Source of the DNA: Pseudomonadota bacterium
GTDB lineage: Bacteria > Pseudomonadota > Gammaproteobacteria > Steroidobacterales > Steroidobacteraceae
Assembly: GCA_016705325.1 (NCBI GenBank)
Contig: JADIYJ010000027.1
Span: 558,001-622,000, forward strand
Length of the DNA stretch: 64,000 bases
Reading direction: 5' to 3'
Program-made: the position numbers and the translations under genes
Notes under the pieces: generated by a model
What the model was told of the DNA's origin: nothing
Databases searched by the model: none
The model's input: only the letters and a program-made list of their open reading frames with translations
Shown: in pieces, positions 54,984-64,000 of the stretch
Layout of the letters: the number at the start of each line of letters is the position of its first letter
Numbering within the stretch: position 1 is the first letter of the stretch

Positions 54984-55358
54984 ATGGCTGGATTCCTGCT
55001 GCGTGCCGCGATATCCGCGCTGGGCCTGTGGGTGGCGAGCCAGTTGCTCGACGGGTTGCACTTCGCCACGCCGTCCAAGCTCCTGCTGGCCGCGGTGCTG
55101 CTCGGCATCGTCAACGCCTTCGTGCGTCCGCTCGCGTTCATCCTGACGCTGCCGATCACGATCGTGACGCTCGGCCTGTTCCTGCTGGTGCTGAACGCCG
55201 GCATGGTCGCGCTGGTGGCGTGGGTCGTCCCCGGCTTCACGATTGCGGGCTTCTGGACTGCCGTGGGCACTGCGGTCATCGTCAGCGTCGTCTCGTGGGC
55301 CGCCACGGGCCTGATCGGCTCGTCGGGAAAATTCGAGAAGTTCCCGGCCAGCCGCTGA
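54984..55358 (+). CDS. Phage-holin-family four-helix membrane protein
   Basis: A 124-residue protein of four hydrophobic helices, beginning MAGFLLRAAISALGLWVASQL and with the family-like LLGIVNAFVRPLAFILTLPITIVTLGL (fragments). It matches the small phage-holin/YvlD-type superfamily found on chromosomes; its function is unknown. The ATG at 54984 is chosen for the aggag site 8 nt upstream; a GTG at 54963 is possible. Confidence 0.88.
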   Translation: MAGFLLRAAISALGLWVASQLLDGLHFATPSKLLLAAVLLGIVNAFVRPLAFILTLPITIVTLGLFLLVLNAGMVALVAWVVPGFTIAGFWTAVGTAVIVSVVSWAATGLIGSSGKFEKFPASR

Positions 55359-55368
55359 GGTCCAGTCG

Positions 55369-57315
55369 CTAGAAATAGCGGTGCGGCACCGTCACCAGCG
55401 CGACGCCGACGCGATACAGCCAGAACGCAAGCCCTGCGACGACAGCCAGGCCGAGTCCTTCGCCGAACTGCAGCCCCGACCCGAGGGCCATGATATCCGC
55501 GCGGCCCGACATCACGATCGGGATGGCGATGAAGATGCCCATCAGCGCCTCGCCCGTGATCAGGCCGGCTGCGAACAGGATCCCGTTCTGTTTCGCACGC
55601 TCCGCCTGCGGCGAATCGCCGCTGATACCCAGCCTGCGCTCGACCAGGTGCGCGATCAGGCCGCCGCAGAAGATCGGCACCGACAGTTCCAGCGGCAGGT
55701 AGATGCCCACCGCCACGGCGAGTACGGGCGCGCGAAACGGCGCCTTGACGCGCTTGAGGTATTCGTCGACGAGGATGATGCCGACGCCGAGCAGCGCGCC
55801 GATCGAAATCATGCCCCACGGCAGCTCGCCGCCGAACATGCCCTTGGCGACCGAAGCCATCAACGTGGCCTGCGGGGCGATCAGTGCGTTCGGATGCTCG
55901 GCGGTGGGCGCGCCGATGCCATAGGCTTTCAGCAGCAGGTTGAGGACGGGAGCCATCACCAGTGCGCAGCTGGCGGCGCCGATCGCCAGCATCACCTGTT
56001 GCCGCCACGGCGTGGCGCCGACGAGTTGCCCGGCCTTCAGGTCCTGCAGGTTGTCGCCACCGATGCAGGCCGCGCAACACACGACCGAGCCGATCATGAT
56101 CGCTGCCACGGGGCCGAGCGCCGCGCCGCGTCCCATCAGCACCACCAGCAGCAGTGACGCGAACAGGATCGTGCAGATGGTGATGCCCGAGACCGGGTTG
56201 TTCGACGAGCCGACGAGGCCGGCCATGTACGCCGACACCGACGTGAACACGAAGCCCGCGACGATCATGATCACCGTCATCACCAGGCTGATGCCGATGT
56301 TGTCGACGATCAGCTGGTAGAGGACGAAGAGCGGAATCGTGAACAGCACGAGACCGACCAGGATCGCCTGCATCGGCAGGTCCTGCTCGGTGTGCGAGGT
56401 GGCCCGCGCCGCGCCGGCACGCGTGGCCTCGAGGCCGCTGCGAATGCCGGAGGCGAGCGAGCTGCGGATCGACACCAGCGCCCACATGCCGCCGACGAGC
56501 ATCGCGCCCACGCCGAGGTAACGGACCTGCGCCGACCAGATCGCGTTGGCCATCGTCTCGGCGTCGGCGCCCGCGAGCTGCTGCGCCAGCGGCAGGTTGT
56601 CCTGCAGGAACCAGGCCGCGTAGACCGGGATCGCGACGCTCCACGAAATCATGCCGCCGATGAGCGCGAGCGCGCCGATGTTGAGGCCGACGATGTAGCC
56701 GACACCGAGCAGTGCCGGCGAGAGGTTGGTGCCGAAGTACGCGAGCCACTTGCCGAAGAAGCCGCTGGCTGCCGCGGTGTCGGGCATCACGCGCAGGCCG
56801 CTGCCGGCCGCGAGCTTGGCGAGGCCACCGCCGAGCGCGGCCAGTCCGAGCAGTTTCACGCCCTGCGCCGGGTTGTCGCCGGCCTTGAGCACTTCGGCGG
56901 CCGCCACGCCCTCGGGGAACTTGAGGTTCTGCTCGACGATCAGCGAGCGCCGCAGCGGCACCGAGAAAAACACGCCGAGGATGCCGCCGAGACCGGCGAT
57001 CGCGAGCACCCAGGCGTAGCGGAAATCGGTCCAGTGGCCGAGGATGACGAGCGCCGGGATCGTGAAGATCACACCCGAGGCGATCGACGAACCTGCCGAA
57101 GCGCCGGTCTGGACGATGTTGTTTTCGAGGATCGTGCTGCCGCCGAGCACCCGCAGCACCGCCATCGAGACCACGGCGGCCGGGATGGCGGACGCGATGG
57201 TCAGCCCGGCGAAGAGCCCGAGGTAGGTGTTGGCGGCGGCGAGCAGGACGGCCAGGACGATGGCAAGGATGATCGCGCGGGGCGTCAGTTGCGCCGGGGC
57301 CGGGGCGTTGGTCAT
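55369..57315 (-). CDS. OPT-family oligopeptide/metal transporter
   Basis: A 648-residue inner-membrane protein with about 14-16 hydrophobic helices. It starts MTNAPAPAQLTPRAI and carries OPT motifs near NTYLGLFAGLTIASAIPAAV, NNIVQTGASAGSSIASGV, LKFPEGVAAAEVLKAG and GGDNLQDLKAGQLVGATPWRQQ (fragments). OPT proteins import peptides or metal chelates by proton symport; the substrate cannot be read from sequence. It converges with the holin-like gene (10 bp apart). Confidence 0.93.
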   Translation of the reverse strand: MTNAPAPAQLTPRAIILAIVLAVLLAAANTYLGLFAGLTIASAIPAAVVSMAVLRVLGGSTILENNIVQTGASAGSSIASGVIFTIPALVILGHWTDFRYAWVLAIAGLGGILGVFFSVPLRRSLIVEQNLKFPEGVAAAEVLKAGDNPAQGVKLLGLAALGGGLAKLAAGSGLRVMPDTAAASGFFGKWLAYFGTNLSPALLGVGYIVGLNIGALALIGGMISWSVAIPVYAAWFLQDNLPLAQQLAGADAETMANAIWSAQVRYLGVGAMLVGGMWALVSIRSSLASGIRSGLEATRAGAARATSHTEQDLPMQAILVGLVLFTIPLFVLYQLIVDNIGISLVMTVIMIVAGFVFTSVSAYMAGLVGSSNNPVSGITICTILFASLLLVVLMGRGAALGPVAAIMIGSVVCCAACIGGDNLQDLKAGQLVGATPWRQQVMLAIGAASCALVMAPVLNLLLKAYGIGAPTAEHPNALIAPQATLMASVAKGMFGGELPWGMISIGALLGVGIILVDEYLKRVKAPFRAPVLAVAVGIYLPLELSVPIFCGGLIAHLVERRLGISGDSPQAERAKQNGILFAAGLITGEALMGIFIAIPIVMSGRADIMALGSGLQFGEGLGLAVVAGLAFWLYRVGVALVTVPHRYF

Positions 57316-57533
57316 GAATGCGTTCCGCCGGTGAAGTTGCGGCATTAAAGTGGCCGGCAGCGGCAAAAGCAATGCCATGACCGGGTCGACCCGGATCGAA
57401 TATTCTGATGAGCGCCAGCCATGACCAATCGACCCATGGATCCGTCTTCATCACCGGCGCGCATTGTCGCGTCGGCTTCGACGCCGGGATGTCGCACGAC
57501 GCGCCTGCGCGAGACAGTCGTTCGCGGGCTGCG

Positions 57534-59156
57534 CTACGTGTCGATGCGGGGGCGTTGACGCTGCTGCAACGTCGAGACGAATCGCGCGAGCGACGTCGAG
57601 ACCGAGCCGCGCGGCAGCGTGGCGTCGATCAGCTGGAACCGGCCACGTTCCGCGATGGCGCGTTCAAGCGCCGCGGCGAACTCGCGGCGGGTGTTCACGC
57701 GCACTCCGGCCCCGCCCAGCGGCGCCGCGCAGCCAGCGAAGTCCCAGTCGTCGAGCGCATACAGCGACGAACCCGGCTCGAACGCGCGCAACATTTCCCA
57801 GCTGCGGTTGTTAAACACGACGACGATCGGGTCCCAGCCGTAGCGCCGGCAGTTGCCGAGTTCCCAGCCGGTCATCTGGAACGCGCCGTCGCCCACCAGC
57901 ACCAGCGGACGTCGCCCGGTGGCTGCCTGCAGGCCGAGTCCCGCCGGCACCCCGTACCCCATGCTGGCGTAGTAGCCGGGCGCGACGAGTTCAGAGTGGC
58001 CGATGTCGAACGCGGCGAACATGCAGTCGCCCATGTCCGCGGCCAGCGGCATGGGACCGCTGCGCGCGAACGCGTCGTTGATCGCCGCCGTGATGTCGCC
58101 AGGTGAGAGCGGCGCGTCGTCGGCGACGAACGGGGCTGCCGGCTGTGACTGCAGGACGGGCAAGGGGCGAGGCGCTCGCCGCTCGCGGGCAAGGCGTGCC
58201 AGCAGGCCCTCGACCAGCGCCGCGAGCGGAACGTCCGGATACCTGTGGTGGCCGACGCCGACGGAGCGGTTGTGCGCCAGGATCGTCGTGCGTGGCGCGA
58301 TCATGTGCTCCGAGACACCCAGGTTCGTGTCGCACGGCGTGACGCCGAGCAGCAGCAGGCAGTCGGAGTCCTCGACCAGGCGCGTGATGGCGGGATCGCC
58401 GGCAGTGCCGAGGTAGGCGCCCACCAGCGGCGAGTCCCGCGCCGGCAACAGGCCGTGTCCCATGAACGACGTCACGACCGGGATACCGAGCTTGCGCGCC
58501 AGTTCGGCGACCGGCGCTTCCAGCCGGAAGCGCCTTACCTCCACGCCCAGCATCATCACCGGCGACTGCGCGCGCGCGATGCGCTGGAGCACTTCGTCGA
58601 CACAGTCGTTGACAGCCTCGATGACGACGGCAGGCGCCGGCAGGGCACGGACCGGCGCGCACGGGGCATCCACCAGGTCGCGTGGAAATTCGAGGTAGAC
58701 CGGGCGCGAGTGCGTGATGCAGCTCGACAGCACGCGCGCGATGTCTTCCGGTGCGCGGCGCGGATCGTCGAGCCGCGCCTGGTCACACGTGACCTCGCGG
58801 TAGATGATCATCTGCGAGTCGAGCGTCTTCACCTGGTGGTGCAGCTTCAGCATGCCGCGTCCCTCGTGCGTCCCCGGCGCCCCCGACACCACGACGACGG
58901 GCACCTGCTCGGCATAGGCCGAGGCGACGGCATTGAGCACGTTGAGTGCGCCCGCTCCGTACGTCACCAGCGCTGCGGACGGCGCGGACGCGATGCGGGC
59001 CGCAGCATCCGCCGCAAACCCGACCCCTGGCTCGTGGCTGAGCATGTAGAGCGGCAGCCGCTGCGATTCGTCCAGCACCCTGAACAGCGGCAGCGCGAAA
59101 TCGCCCGGGATGCCGAACACCTGCTGCACGCCATGGTCGACGAGTGCCTGGATCAA
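57534..59156 (-). CDS. TPP-dependent keto-acid decarboxylase, 5' end damaged
   Basis: A 540-residue frame resembling indolepyruvate/phenylpyruvate decarboxylases: ALVDHGVQQVFGIPGDFALPLF, catalytic Glu in LSHEPGVGFAADAAARI, TYGAGALNVLN and the TPP motif GDGAFQMTGWELGN ... FNNRSWEMLR. Such enzymes decarboxylate aromatic or branched 2-keto acids. The first few residues of the family and any good ribosome site are missing: the frame begins with a TTG directly after a piece of an unrelated gene (59157-59235). Expression from the native start is doubtful. Confidence 0.8.
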   Translation of the reverse strand: MIQALVDHGVQQVFGIPGDFALPLFRVLDESQRLPLYMLSHEPGVGFAADAAARIASAPSAALVTYGAGALNVLNAVASAYAEQVPVVVVSGAPGTHEGRGMLKLHHQVKTLDSQMIIYREVTCDQARLDDPRRAPEDIARVLSSCITHSRPVYLEFPRDLVDAPCAPVRALPAPAVVIEAVNDCVDEVLQRIARAQSPVMMLGVEVRRFRLEAPVAELARKLGIPVVTSFMGHGLLPARDSPLVGAYLGTAGDPAITRLVEDSDCLLLLGVTPCDTNLGVSEHMIAPRTTILAHNRSVGVGHHRYPDVPLAALVEGLLARLARERRAPRPLPVLQSQPAAPFVADDAPLSPGDITAAINDAFARSGPMPLAADMGDCMFAAFDIGHSELVAPGYYASMGYGVPAGLGLQAATGRRPLVLVGDGAFQMTGWELGNCRRYGWDPIVVVFNNRSWEMLRAFEPGSSLYALDDWDFAGCAAPLGGAGVRVNTRREFAAALERAIAERGRFQLIDATLPRGSVSTSLARFVSTLQQRQRPRIDT

Positions 59157-59235
59157 CGCCCCGCACGCGATGCATCAGGGAGCGGAAGTAGTCGAGCTCG
59201 TCTTCCGAAAACTCGAGCGTCACGGTGAGCGCCAT
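59157..59235 (-). pseudogene. YkvA/DUF1232-like gene, 5' remnant only
   Basis: From the ATG at 59235 the minus strand encodes MALTVTLEFSEDELDYFRSL, like the start of YkvA-type proteins in which FSxxELxYF is common. After about 26 codons it runs out of frame into the TPP enzyme. A deletion has probably joined the two genes. The family call rests on the short N-terminus and is tentative. Confidence 0.4.
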
Positions 59236-59255
59236 CGGTCACTCCTCGCGGTCCG

Positions 59256-59645
<390 letters not shown>

Positions 59646-59717
59646 CGGGGCCGAGTGTGGCGGTGCCGCCGCCGCCGCCGAGTCCGCTGAATGCCATGGC
59701 CTTCTCCCGTGCCAGCG

Positions 59718-60461
59718 TCAGGCCGTTTGTTGCTGCAGGCGATGCGCGCGATGATGGTCCATCGACGAGGGCACGCGCGCACCGGTCGTGAGGTAGGCGA
59801 GCAGGTCCTCGGCGAACGCGTGGAAGCTCGCGATGATCACGCGGTTGTTGCGCACCACCAGGTTGTAGCCGAGCACCGCCGGCACCGCGACGGCGAGGCC
59901 GAGCGCGGTCATGATCAGCGCTTCGCCCACGGGTCCCGCCACCTGGTCGAGCGAGGTCTCGCCGGACGCGCCGATGCGCACCAGCGCGTGGAAGATTCCC
60001 CACACCGTGCCGAACAGGCCGATGAACGGGGCCGTGCTGCCGACCGTCGCCAGGAACGTGAGACCGGTTTCCAGGCGCTCCGTCTCGCGGTTGATCGAGG
60101 AGCGCAGCGAGCGGTCGAGGAACTCGGCCCGGTGCAGCGTGCCCGCGACGCGCTCTTCGGTGAGGCGATCGTGATGCTCCATGGCGAACTCGCCGTCGAG
60201 CGCGATCTTGGAGAACGGCTCCCAGTCGGGCTGTTGTTCGAGGTAAGCGAACGCCTGGTCCGTCGGCGTCTTCCAGAACGTCGTCACGACGTGGTGCGAC
60301 CGCGTGCGGATCCGGACGACCCGCGCGGCCTTCAGGACGATGAAGTACCACGAAACGATCGACATCACGACCAGCAGCCCGAAGACGAACAGCCCGACGG
60401 CGTCCGTCTGCTGCAGGAAGTTGGCGAAACTCATCGTGGTCAGGGCTTCGGTGGGACGCAT
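59718..60461 (-). CDS. exbB: ExbB/TolQ-family proton channel
   Basis: A 247-residue protein with three membrane helices: AVGLFVFGLLVVMSIVSWYF, the GLTFLATVGSTAPFIGLFGTVWGI region, and EALIMTALGLAVAVPAVLGYN. With ExbD it uses the proton gradient to energise TonB. A shorter start (MSFANFLQQTD, 60434) is also plausible. It lies between tonB and exbD, 15 nt after tonB. Confidence 0.93.
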   Translation of the reverse strand: MRPTEALTTMSFANFLQQTDAVGLFVFGLLVVMSIVSWYFIVLKAARVVRIRTRSHHVVTTFWKTPTDQAFAYLEQQPDWEPFSKIALDGEFAMEHHDRLTEERVAGTLHRAEFLDRSLRSSINRETERLETGLTFLATVGSTAPFIGLFGTVWGIFHALVRIGASGETSLDQVAGPVGEALIMTALGLAVAVPAVLGYNLVVRNNRVIIASFHAFAEDLLAYLTTGARVPSSMDHHRAHRLQQQTA

Positions 60462-60476
60462 GGCTGGATCCTGTGG

Positions 60477-61187
60477 TCAGTCTTCCAACGAGAACGTGAT
60501 GGGGACGATGCACCAGGCGCGCAGTGGCACGCCGTCGCGCTTCGCCGGTTCGAATCGCCAGTCGCGCACGGCATCGAGCGCCGCCTGGTCGAGACTCGCG
60601 TCGCCGCTGCTGGTGCGAACCGCCGCGTCCTGGGGCCGCCCGTCCTCGCCGACGAGCACCCGCAGGCGCACCGTGCCCTCTACCCCTAAGCGCAGGCAGC
60701 GCGGCGGATAGACCGGCGGCTTCATGTCGAGCAGCTTCATCTTCCAGTACACGGGCGTCTGCTCGACGGGAGCGGAGGCGGTCGCGTCGCCGTCGACGGT
60801 TCCCGCCGGCATCGGCGGACCGGGCTCACCGGGCAGCAGTTCGTCGCCCAGTTCGTACTGCTTGACCTGCGTGTCGGGCGGGACCGGATCCGTGGTGGGG
60901 GTGTCGACGAGGATCGGCACGGGGCGCGTGACCTTGGGCCGTTCCTGCTTGACCGCGTCGGTCGCGGTGTCCGGTGCCTGCTGCACCTCGGTTGGCGGCA
61001 GGCGTGGCGGTGGCAGCTTGAGCAGGCTCACCTGGAAGATGGGCGGTGGCGGCTCGTCATTCCCGGGCTCGAGCCGGGTCAGCAGCAGTCGCCCGATGCC
61101 CGCAGCGTGCAGTGCGGTGACGATCAGCAATACCGACGCGGCGCCCCAGGTCAGGCGTTCGTCGTGAACGTATCGGTCGATCCGCAT
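60477..61187 (-). CDS. tonB: Energy transducer TonB
   Basis: A 236-residue protein with an N-terminal membrane anchor (WGAASVLLIVTALHAAGI), a Pro-rich spacer (PPPPIFQVSLLKLPPPRLPP) and a C-terminal TonB domain (YPPRCLRLGVEGTVRLRVLV, LDQAALDAVRDWRFEPAKR). It conveys energy to outer-membrane receptors. First gene of tonB-exbB-exbD. No TonB-dependent receptor is in the window. Confidence 0.93.
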   Translation of the reverse strand: MRIDRYVHDERLTWGAASVLLIVTALHAAGIGRLLLTRLEPGNDEPPPPIFQVSLLKLPPPRLPPTEVQQAPDTATDAVKQERPKVTRPVPILVDTPTTDPVPPDTQVKQYELGDELLPGEPGPPMPAGTVDGDATASAPVEQTPVYWKMKLLDMKPPVYPPRCLRLGVEGTVRLRVLVGEDGRPQDAAVRTSSGDASLDQAALDAVRDWRFEPAKRDGVPLRAWCIVPITFSLED

Positions 61188-61324
61188 CCGGTGCCAGGGA
61201 CGTGCTGCGTCGCGCCGCTCCGTCGCTGTGACTGGCTCGAATGTACTGGAAGAAAGCGCAGCCCGCGGCTCCGCAGGCTCCGCGGATATGCCTACGTGGC
61301 GGTGGAATTGCCGAAGACGGGCGG

Positions 61325-63163
61325 CTACCAGCCGCAGGTCTCGCCCTTGTTCTGCTCCCTGAGCCAGCCCCGCAACGGCTCGAAGTATTCGATGAGCGCC
61401 GAGCCGTCCATCTGCCGCGTGCCGGTCAGCTCATAAAGCGTGTCCTGCCACGGCTGGCTGGCGCCCTTGGCGAGCATTGCGGCGAACCTCCTGCCAGCTT
61501 CCTCGTTGCCATAGACGGAGCATTCCGACAGCGGGCCCTTGAACCCGGCCGCATCGCAGAGCGCCTTCTGGAACTGGAACTGCAGGATGAACGACAGGAA
61601 GTACCGCGTGTACGGCGTGTTGCCCGGGATGTGGTATTTGGCGCCCGGATCGAAGTCGGCTTCGGTGCGTGCCACCGGCGGGCGGATGCCCTGGTACTTC
61701 TCGCGCAGCGCCCACCACGCGGCATTGTAATTCTCCGGCTTGACCTGGCCCGAGAACACCTGCCAGCGCCACTCGTCGATCATCTTGCCGAACGGCAGGA
61801 ACGCGATCTTTTCCAGCGCCATCTTCATCTGCTGGTTGATGACCGCTTCCTTGCTCGGCTTCGATTCCGGCACCAGGCCGATCTGCGCGAGGTACGCGGG
61901 CGTCATCGACAGCGTGACGGTGTCGCCGATCGCTTCGTGGAAGCCGTCGTGCGCGCCGTTCTGGAACATGAACGGCTGGTCCTTGTACCCGAGGTAGTAA
62001 TAGACGTGACCCATCTCGTGATAGATGGTCTGCAGCTCCTCGAACGTCGGACGCGTGCACATCTTGATGCGCACGTCGTCCTTGCCGTCCATGTGCCACG
62101 CGCTGGCGTGGCATTGCACGTTGCGGTCACGCGGCTGCGACAGCATCGAGCGTTCCCAGAACGTCGCCGGCAACGCCGGGAACGCGATCGACTGGTAGAA
62201 CGCCTCGGCGGACTTCGCCATGCGCACCGAGTCGTAATTCTGCGCGACGAGCGCGGAGTCCACGTCGAGCTGGCTCACGCCCGGATACGGCTCGAAGATG
62301 TCGTAGGCGGCATCCCATTGCTGGGCCCACATGTTGCCGAACAGGTGCGCCGGGATCGGCTTGCCCGCCGGCACCTTGTCCTCGCCGTACTTTGCCGCGA
62401 GCCTGCCGCGCGCGTAGCACTGCAGGTCCTTGTAGAGCGGCTCGACCTGCTGGTAGAGGCGTGCAGCTTCCCTGGTGAAGTCGTCAGCGGGCATGTCGTA
62501 ACCCGAGCGCCACATTGCGCCCAGGTCCTTGTAGCCCAGCGTGCGCGCGCCTTCGTTCGCCAGATCGGTGAAGCGGACGTAGTCGGGGCGCAGCCCGCGG
62601 GCCTGGTCGTGCCAGCCCTTCCAGGCGTCGAGCAGTTCGTCGTAATTGCGGCTTTCCTCGAGCACGGTCTTGAGCTGCACTTCGTCGCGGCAGTCCTTGC
62701 CGCCGTCCTTGCAGTACCTGGCCTCGCCGTACTTCGCTTCCATGCCTGCCAGGATCGTCGCGAGCTCGGCGCGCTTCGCGGGATCGTCGGGCGCCGGCGC
62801 CGCCACGCCCTGCCGCAACAGGTCGATGGCGCGGCGCGATGCAGCGCTCATCGGCTTGCCGTCGAACTGCTTCGATTCCTCGACCGCCCTGCTGAAGGCG
62901 GCGAGGAAGCGTTCGTTGGCTCGCGCGCTGAGCCACTGCGTGTCGACCGTGATGTAGGTCGCCTGCGTCCAGCCGGCGGCATTGAGCTCGCGGTAGATGT
63001 CGGCGAATTCCCTGTTGAGTCGTGCGACGAACTCGTCGCCGGTCTCGGCGGCTGCGTTGCCCACTGGCGCGACAGCGCACAGCGCGATGGCAACGGCTGC
63101 GGCGAGTCGCCGACGCAGGCGCAAGGGAGAGATGCAACGCGGGACGGCACGGTTCGGGGACAT
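61325..63163 (-). CDS. M2-family peptidyl-dipeptidase (ACE-like)
   Basis: A 612-residue exported zinc metallopeptidase related to angiotensin-converting enzyme. A signal peptide (RLAAAVAIALCAVAPVGNAAA) is followed by the helical M2 fold with the zinc motif HEMGH, the third ligand in HEAIGDTV and the substrate-contact stretch YHIPGNTPYTRYFLSF. It likely trims dipeptides from peptides in the periplasm. Full length, with no lesion seen. The GntR gene upstream, on the same strand, ends 23 nt before it. Confidence 0.95.
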   Translation of the reverse strand: MSPNRAVPRCISPLRLRRRLAAAVAIALCAVAPVGNAAAETGDEFVARLNREFADIYRELNAAGWTQATYITVDTQWLSARANERFLAAFSRAVEESKQFDGKPMSAASRRAIDLLRQGVAAPAPDDPAKRAELATILAGMEAKYGEARYCKDGGKDCRDEVQLKTVLEESRNYDELLDAWKGWHDQARGLRPDYVRFTDLANEGARTLGYKDLGAMWRSGYDMPADDFTREAARLYQQVEPLYKDLQCYARGRLAAKYGEDKVPAGKPIPAHLFGNMWAQQWDAAYDIFEPYPGVSQLDVDSALVAQNYDSVRMAKSAEAFYQSIAFPALPATFWERSMLSQPRDRNVQCHASAWHMDGKDDVRIKMCTRPTFEELQTIYHEMGHVYYYLGYKDQPFMFQNGAHDGFHEAIGDTVTLSMTPAYLAQIGLVPESKPSKEAVINQQMKMALEKIAFLPFGKMIDEWRWQVFSGQVKPENYNAAWWALREKYQGIRPPVARTEADFDPGAKYHIPGNTPYTRYFLSFILQFQFQKALCDAAGFKGPLSECSVYGNEEAGRRFAAMLAKGASQPWQDTLYELTGTRQMDGSALIEYFEPLRGWLREQNKGETCGW

Positions 63164-63186
63164 GGCGGGCTCCGGCAGCGCCGGAC

Positions 63187-63966
63187 TCAGTCGAGGCCGA
63201 CTTTCGTTTCGACGCGGTAACTGAAGAGGTCGGAATTGTAACGGGCCACGAGGTGATCCTGCAGCTGGCCCTGCGCGTCGTAGGAAAAGCGGACGAGCTT
63301 GAGCAGCGGCTTGCCGCTCGGGACGTCGAGCGCGCGGGCCACGTCAGGCGCCGCGCCCTCCGCGCTGAGGAAGCGCTCCATGCGCGCGATCCTGAGCCCG
63401 TAGCGTTCGAACAGCGTCAGCCGGCTCGCGCCCTCGAATTCCTTTTTCGGCATCGACGCCGAGAATTTCGGCGTCCACGAGACATAGTGCGCGAATGGCC
63501 GGCCGCTCGAGCTGCGCACCCGCACGAGCTGGCACACGCGAATGCCGGGACCGAGGGCGAATGCCGCCTGCAGGTCCGGTGGCGGCACCGCCATGCGCTT
63601 CAACAGGACCGTGAGCGTCGTGTCGCGGCCGAGGTCGCCGAGGCTTTCCGCGTTGGAGCCGAGTGGCGCGACGATCGGCGCGGGGCGGTCCGCGTGACTG
63701 ACGAACGTGCCCTTGCCACGGTGCCGGACCACCAGGCCCTTGGCGGCGAGCTCGACCAGTGTGCGCCGCGCGGTGATGCGCGAGACGTCGAAACCGTCCG
63801 CGAGCTCCTTCTCGGACGGCATGCGCGACGCGTTCGGCAGCACGCCCTTCACGATGGCGTCGTGCAGGACCGTGTACAGCTGGAAATACAGCGGCGAGGG
63901 CGAATCGGCGTCGATCAGTCCCCGGTCGAGCAGGGCGAGCGCCGCCGCGCCTTCGGTCCGTCTCAT
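63187..63966 (-). CDS. GntR-family regulator (HutC/UTRA type)
   Basis: A 259-residue regulator with an N-terminal winged HTH (PLYFQLYTVLHDAI, MPSEKELADGFDVSRITARRTL, HRGKGTFV) and a C-terminal UTRA effector domain (RVCQLVRVRSSSGRPFAHYVSW, LDVPSGKPLLKLVRFSYD). UTRA regulators sense sugars, amino-sugars or histidine catabolites; the effector is unknown. The start overlaps an upstream stop (ATGA). Confidence 0.93.
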   Translation of the reverse strand: MRRTEGAAALALLDRGLIDADSPSPLYFQLYTVLHDAIVKGVLPNASRMPSEKELADGFDVSRITARRTLVELAAKGLVVRHRGKGTFVSHADRPAPIVAPLGSNAESLGDLGRDTTLTVLLKRMAVPPPDLQAAFALGPGIRVCQLVRVRSSSGRPFAHYVSWTPKFSASMPKKEFEGASRLTLFERYGLRIARMERFLSAEGAAPDVARALDVPSGKPLLKLVRFSYDAQGQLQDHLVARYNSDLFSYRVETKVGLD

Positions 63967-64000
63967 GCAGGCGCTCCGTCGCCGTGTGCCATCAGTGCTT
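63963..64000 (-). CDS. 3' end of an upstream gene (cut by window edge)
   Basis: On the minus strand a frame ending ALMAHGDGAPA stops with a TGA that overlaps the GntR start codon (ATGA). This suggests a co-transcribed gene whose body lies beyond the window. Too short to identify. Confidence 0.4.
   Translation of the reverse strand, partial: ALMAHGDGAPA

Noticed and set aside
54941..57454. 837-codon minus-strand frame over the OPT transporter
   Set aside because: It overlaps the real OPT gene in another frame on the same strand; the OPT frame shows membrane helices and family motifs while this one is Arg/Gly/His-rich.

Overview
This 64 kb window is high-GC, gene-dense chromosomal DNA from a gammaproteobacterium. 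It carries the chromosome-origin neighbourhood: yidC-yidD-rnpA-rpmH on the minus strand, diverging from dnaA-dnaN-recF-gyrB on the plus strand. The rhodanese-grxC-secB-gpsA group diverging from envC, the two-subunit glycyl-tRNA synthetase next to plsC, and glnA with ntrB/ntrC fit a Xanthomonadales/Nevskiales/Steroidobacterales-like lineage. That placement is inference from gene order, not a search. I saw no rRNA, tRNA, CRISPR array or intact insertion sequence.

Layout. 0-9.5 kb: origin region with a candidate oriC between dnaA and dnaN, and four parS-like sites between 5.84 and 6.98 kb, two of them inside recF. 9.6-19.4 kb: accessory DNA with a TPR/TolB-like regulator, a secreted NHL-repeat plus leucine-rich-like solenoid protein, two toxin-antitoxin-type modules (mobile mystery proteins A/B with a Fic domain; VapBC), a broken gene remnant, and a PPOX plus radical-SAM pair. 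19.5-26.4 kb: a signalling block on one strand (propeller sensor kinase and NarL-type regulator, ECF sigma factor, anti-sigma factor, exported protein) and a small cytochrome c. 26.5-30.5 kb: glyQ-glyS-plsC.

30.6-37.4 kb: a CYTH-Ppx fusion beside a frameshifted CYTH gene, then a run of decaying genes (SDR, membrane protein, ABC1 kinase) around an intact EcsC-family gene, then a sulfoacetaldehyde acetyltransferase-like enzyme. 37.6-40.4 kb: the DUF2950/DUF3300 envelope lipoprotein pair. 40.5-45.5 kb: nitrogen control, with a sigma-54 promoter and paired NtrC-like sites upstream of glnA and ntrB-ntrC downstream, so the regulator encoded here probably acts on the promoter seen here. 45.5-46.1 kb: two copies of a palindromic repeat element, one apparently interrupted by a second nested palindromic element.

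46.1-64 kb: dihydroorotate dehydrogenase, a CBS protein, gpsA-secB-grxC-rhodanese, envC, a GGDEF/EAL protein, a frameshifted S41 peptidase, an OPT transporter, a TPP-dependent decarboxylase whose 5' end is fused to a YkvA-like remnant, a TonB-ExbB-ExbD system, an M2 (ACE-like) peptidase and a GntR regulator.

The most unusual global feature is the number of reading-frame breaks and internal deletions between about 30.8 and 59.7 kb (CYTH, SDR, membrane protein, ABC1, TrmL, S41, YkvA/TPP, ExbD). They are either real gene decay or sequence/assembly error; reads would decide. All coordinates and motifs come from reading the sequence; family names come from recognition of motifs and no database was consulted.
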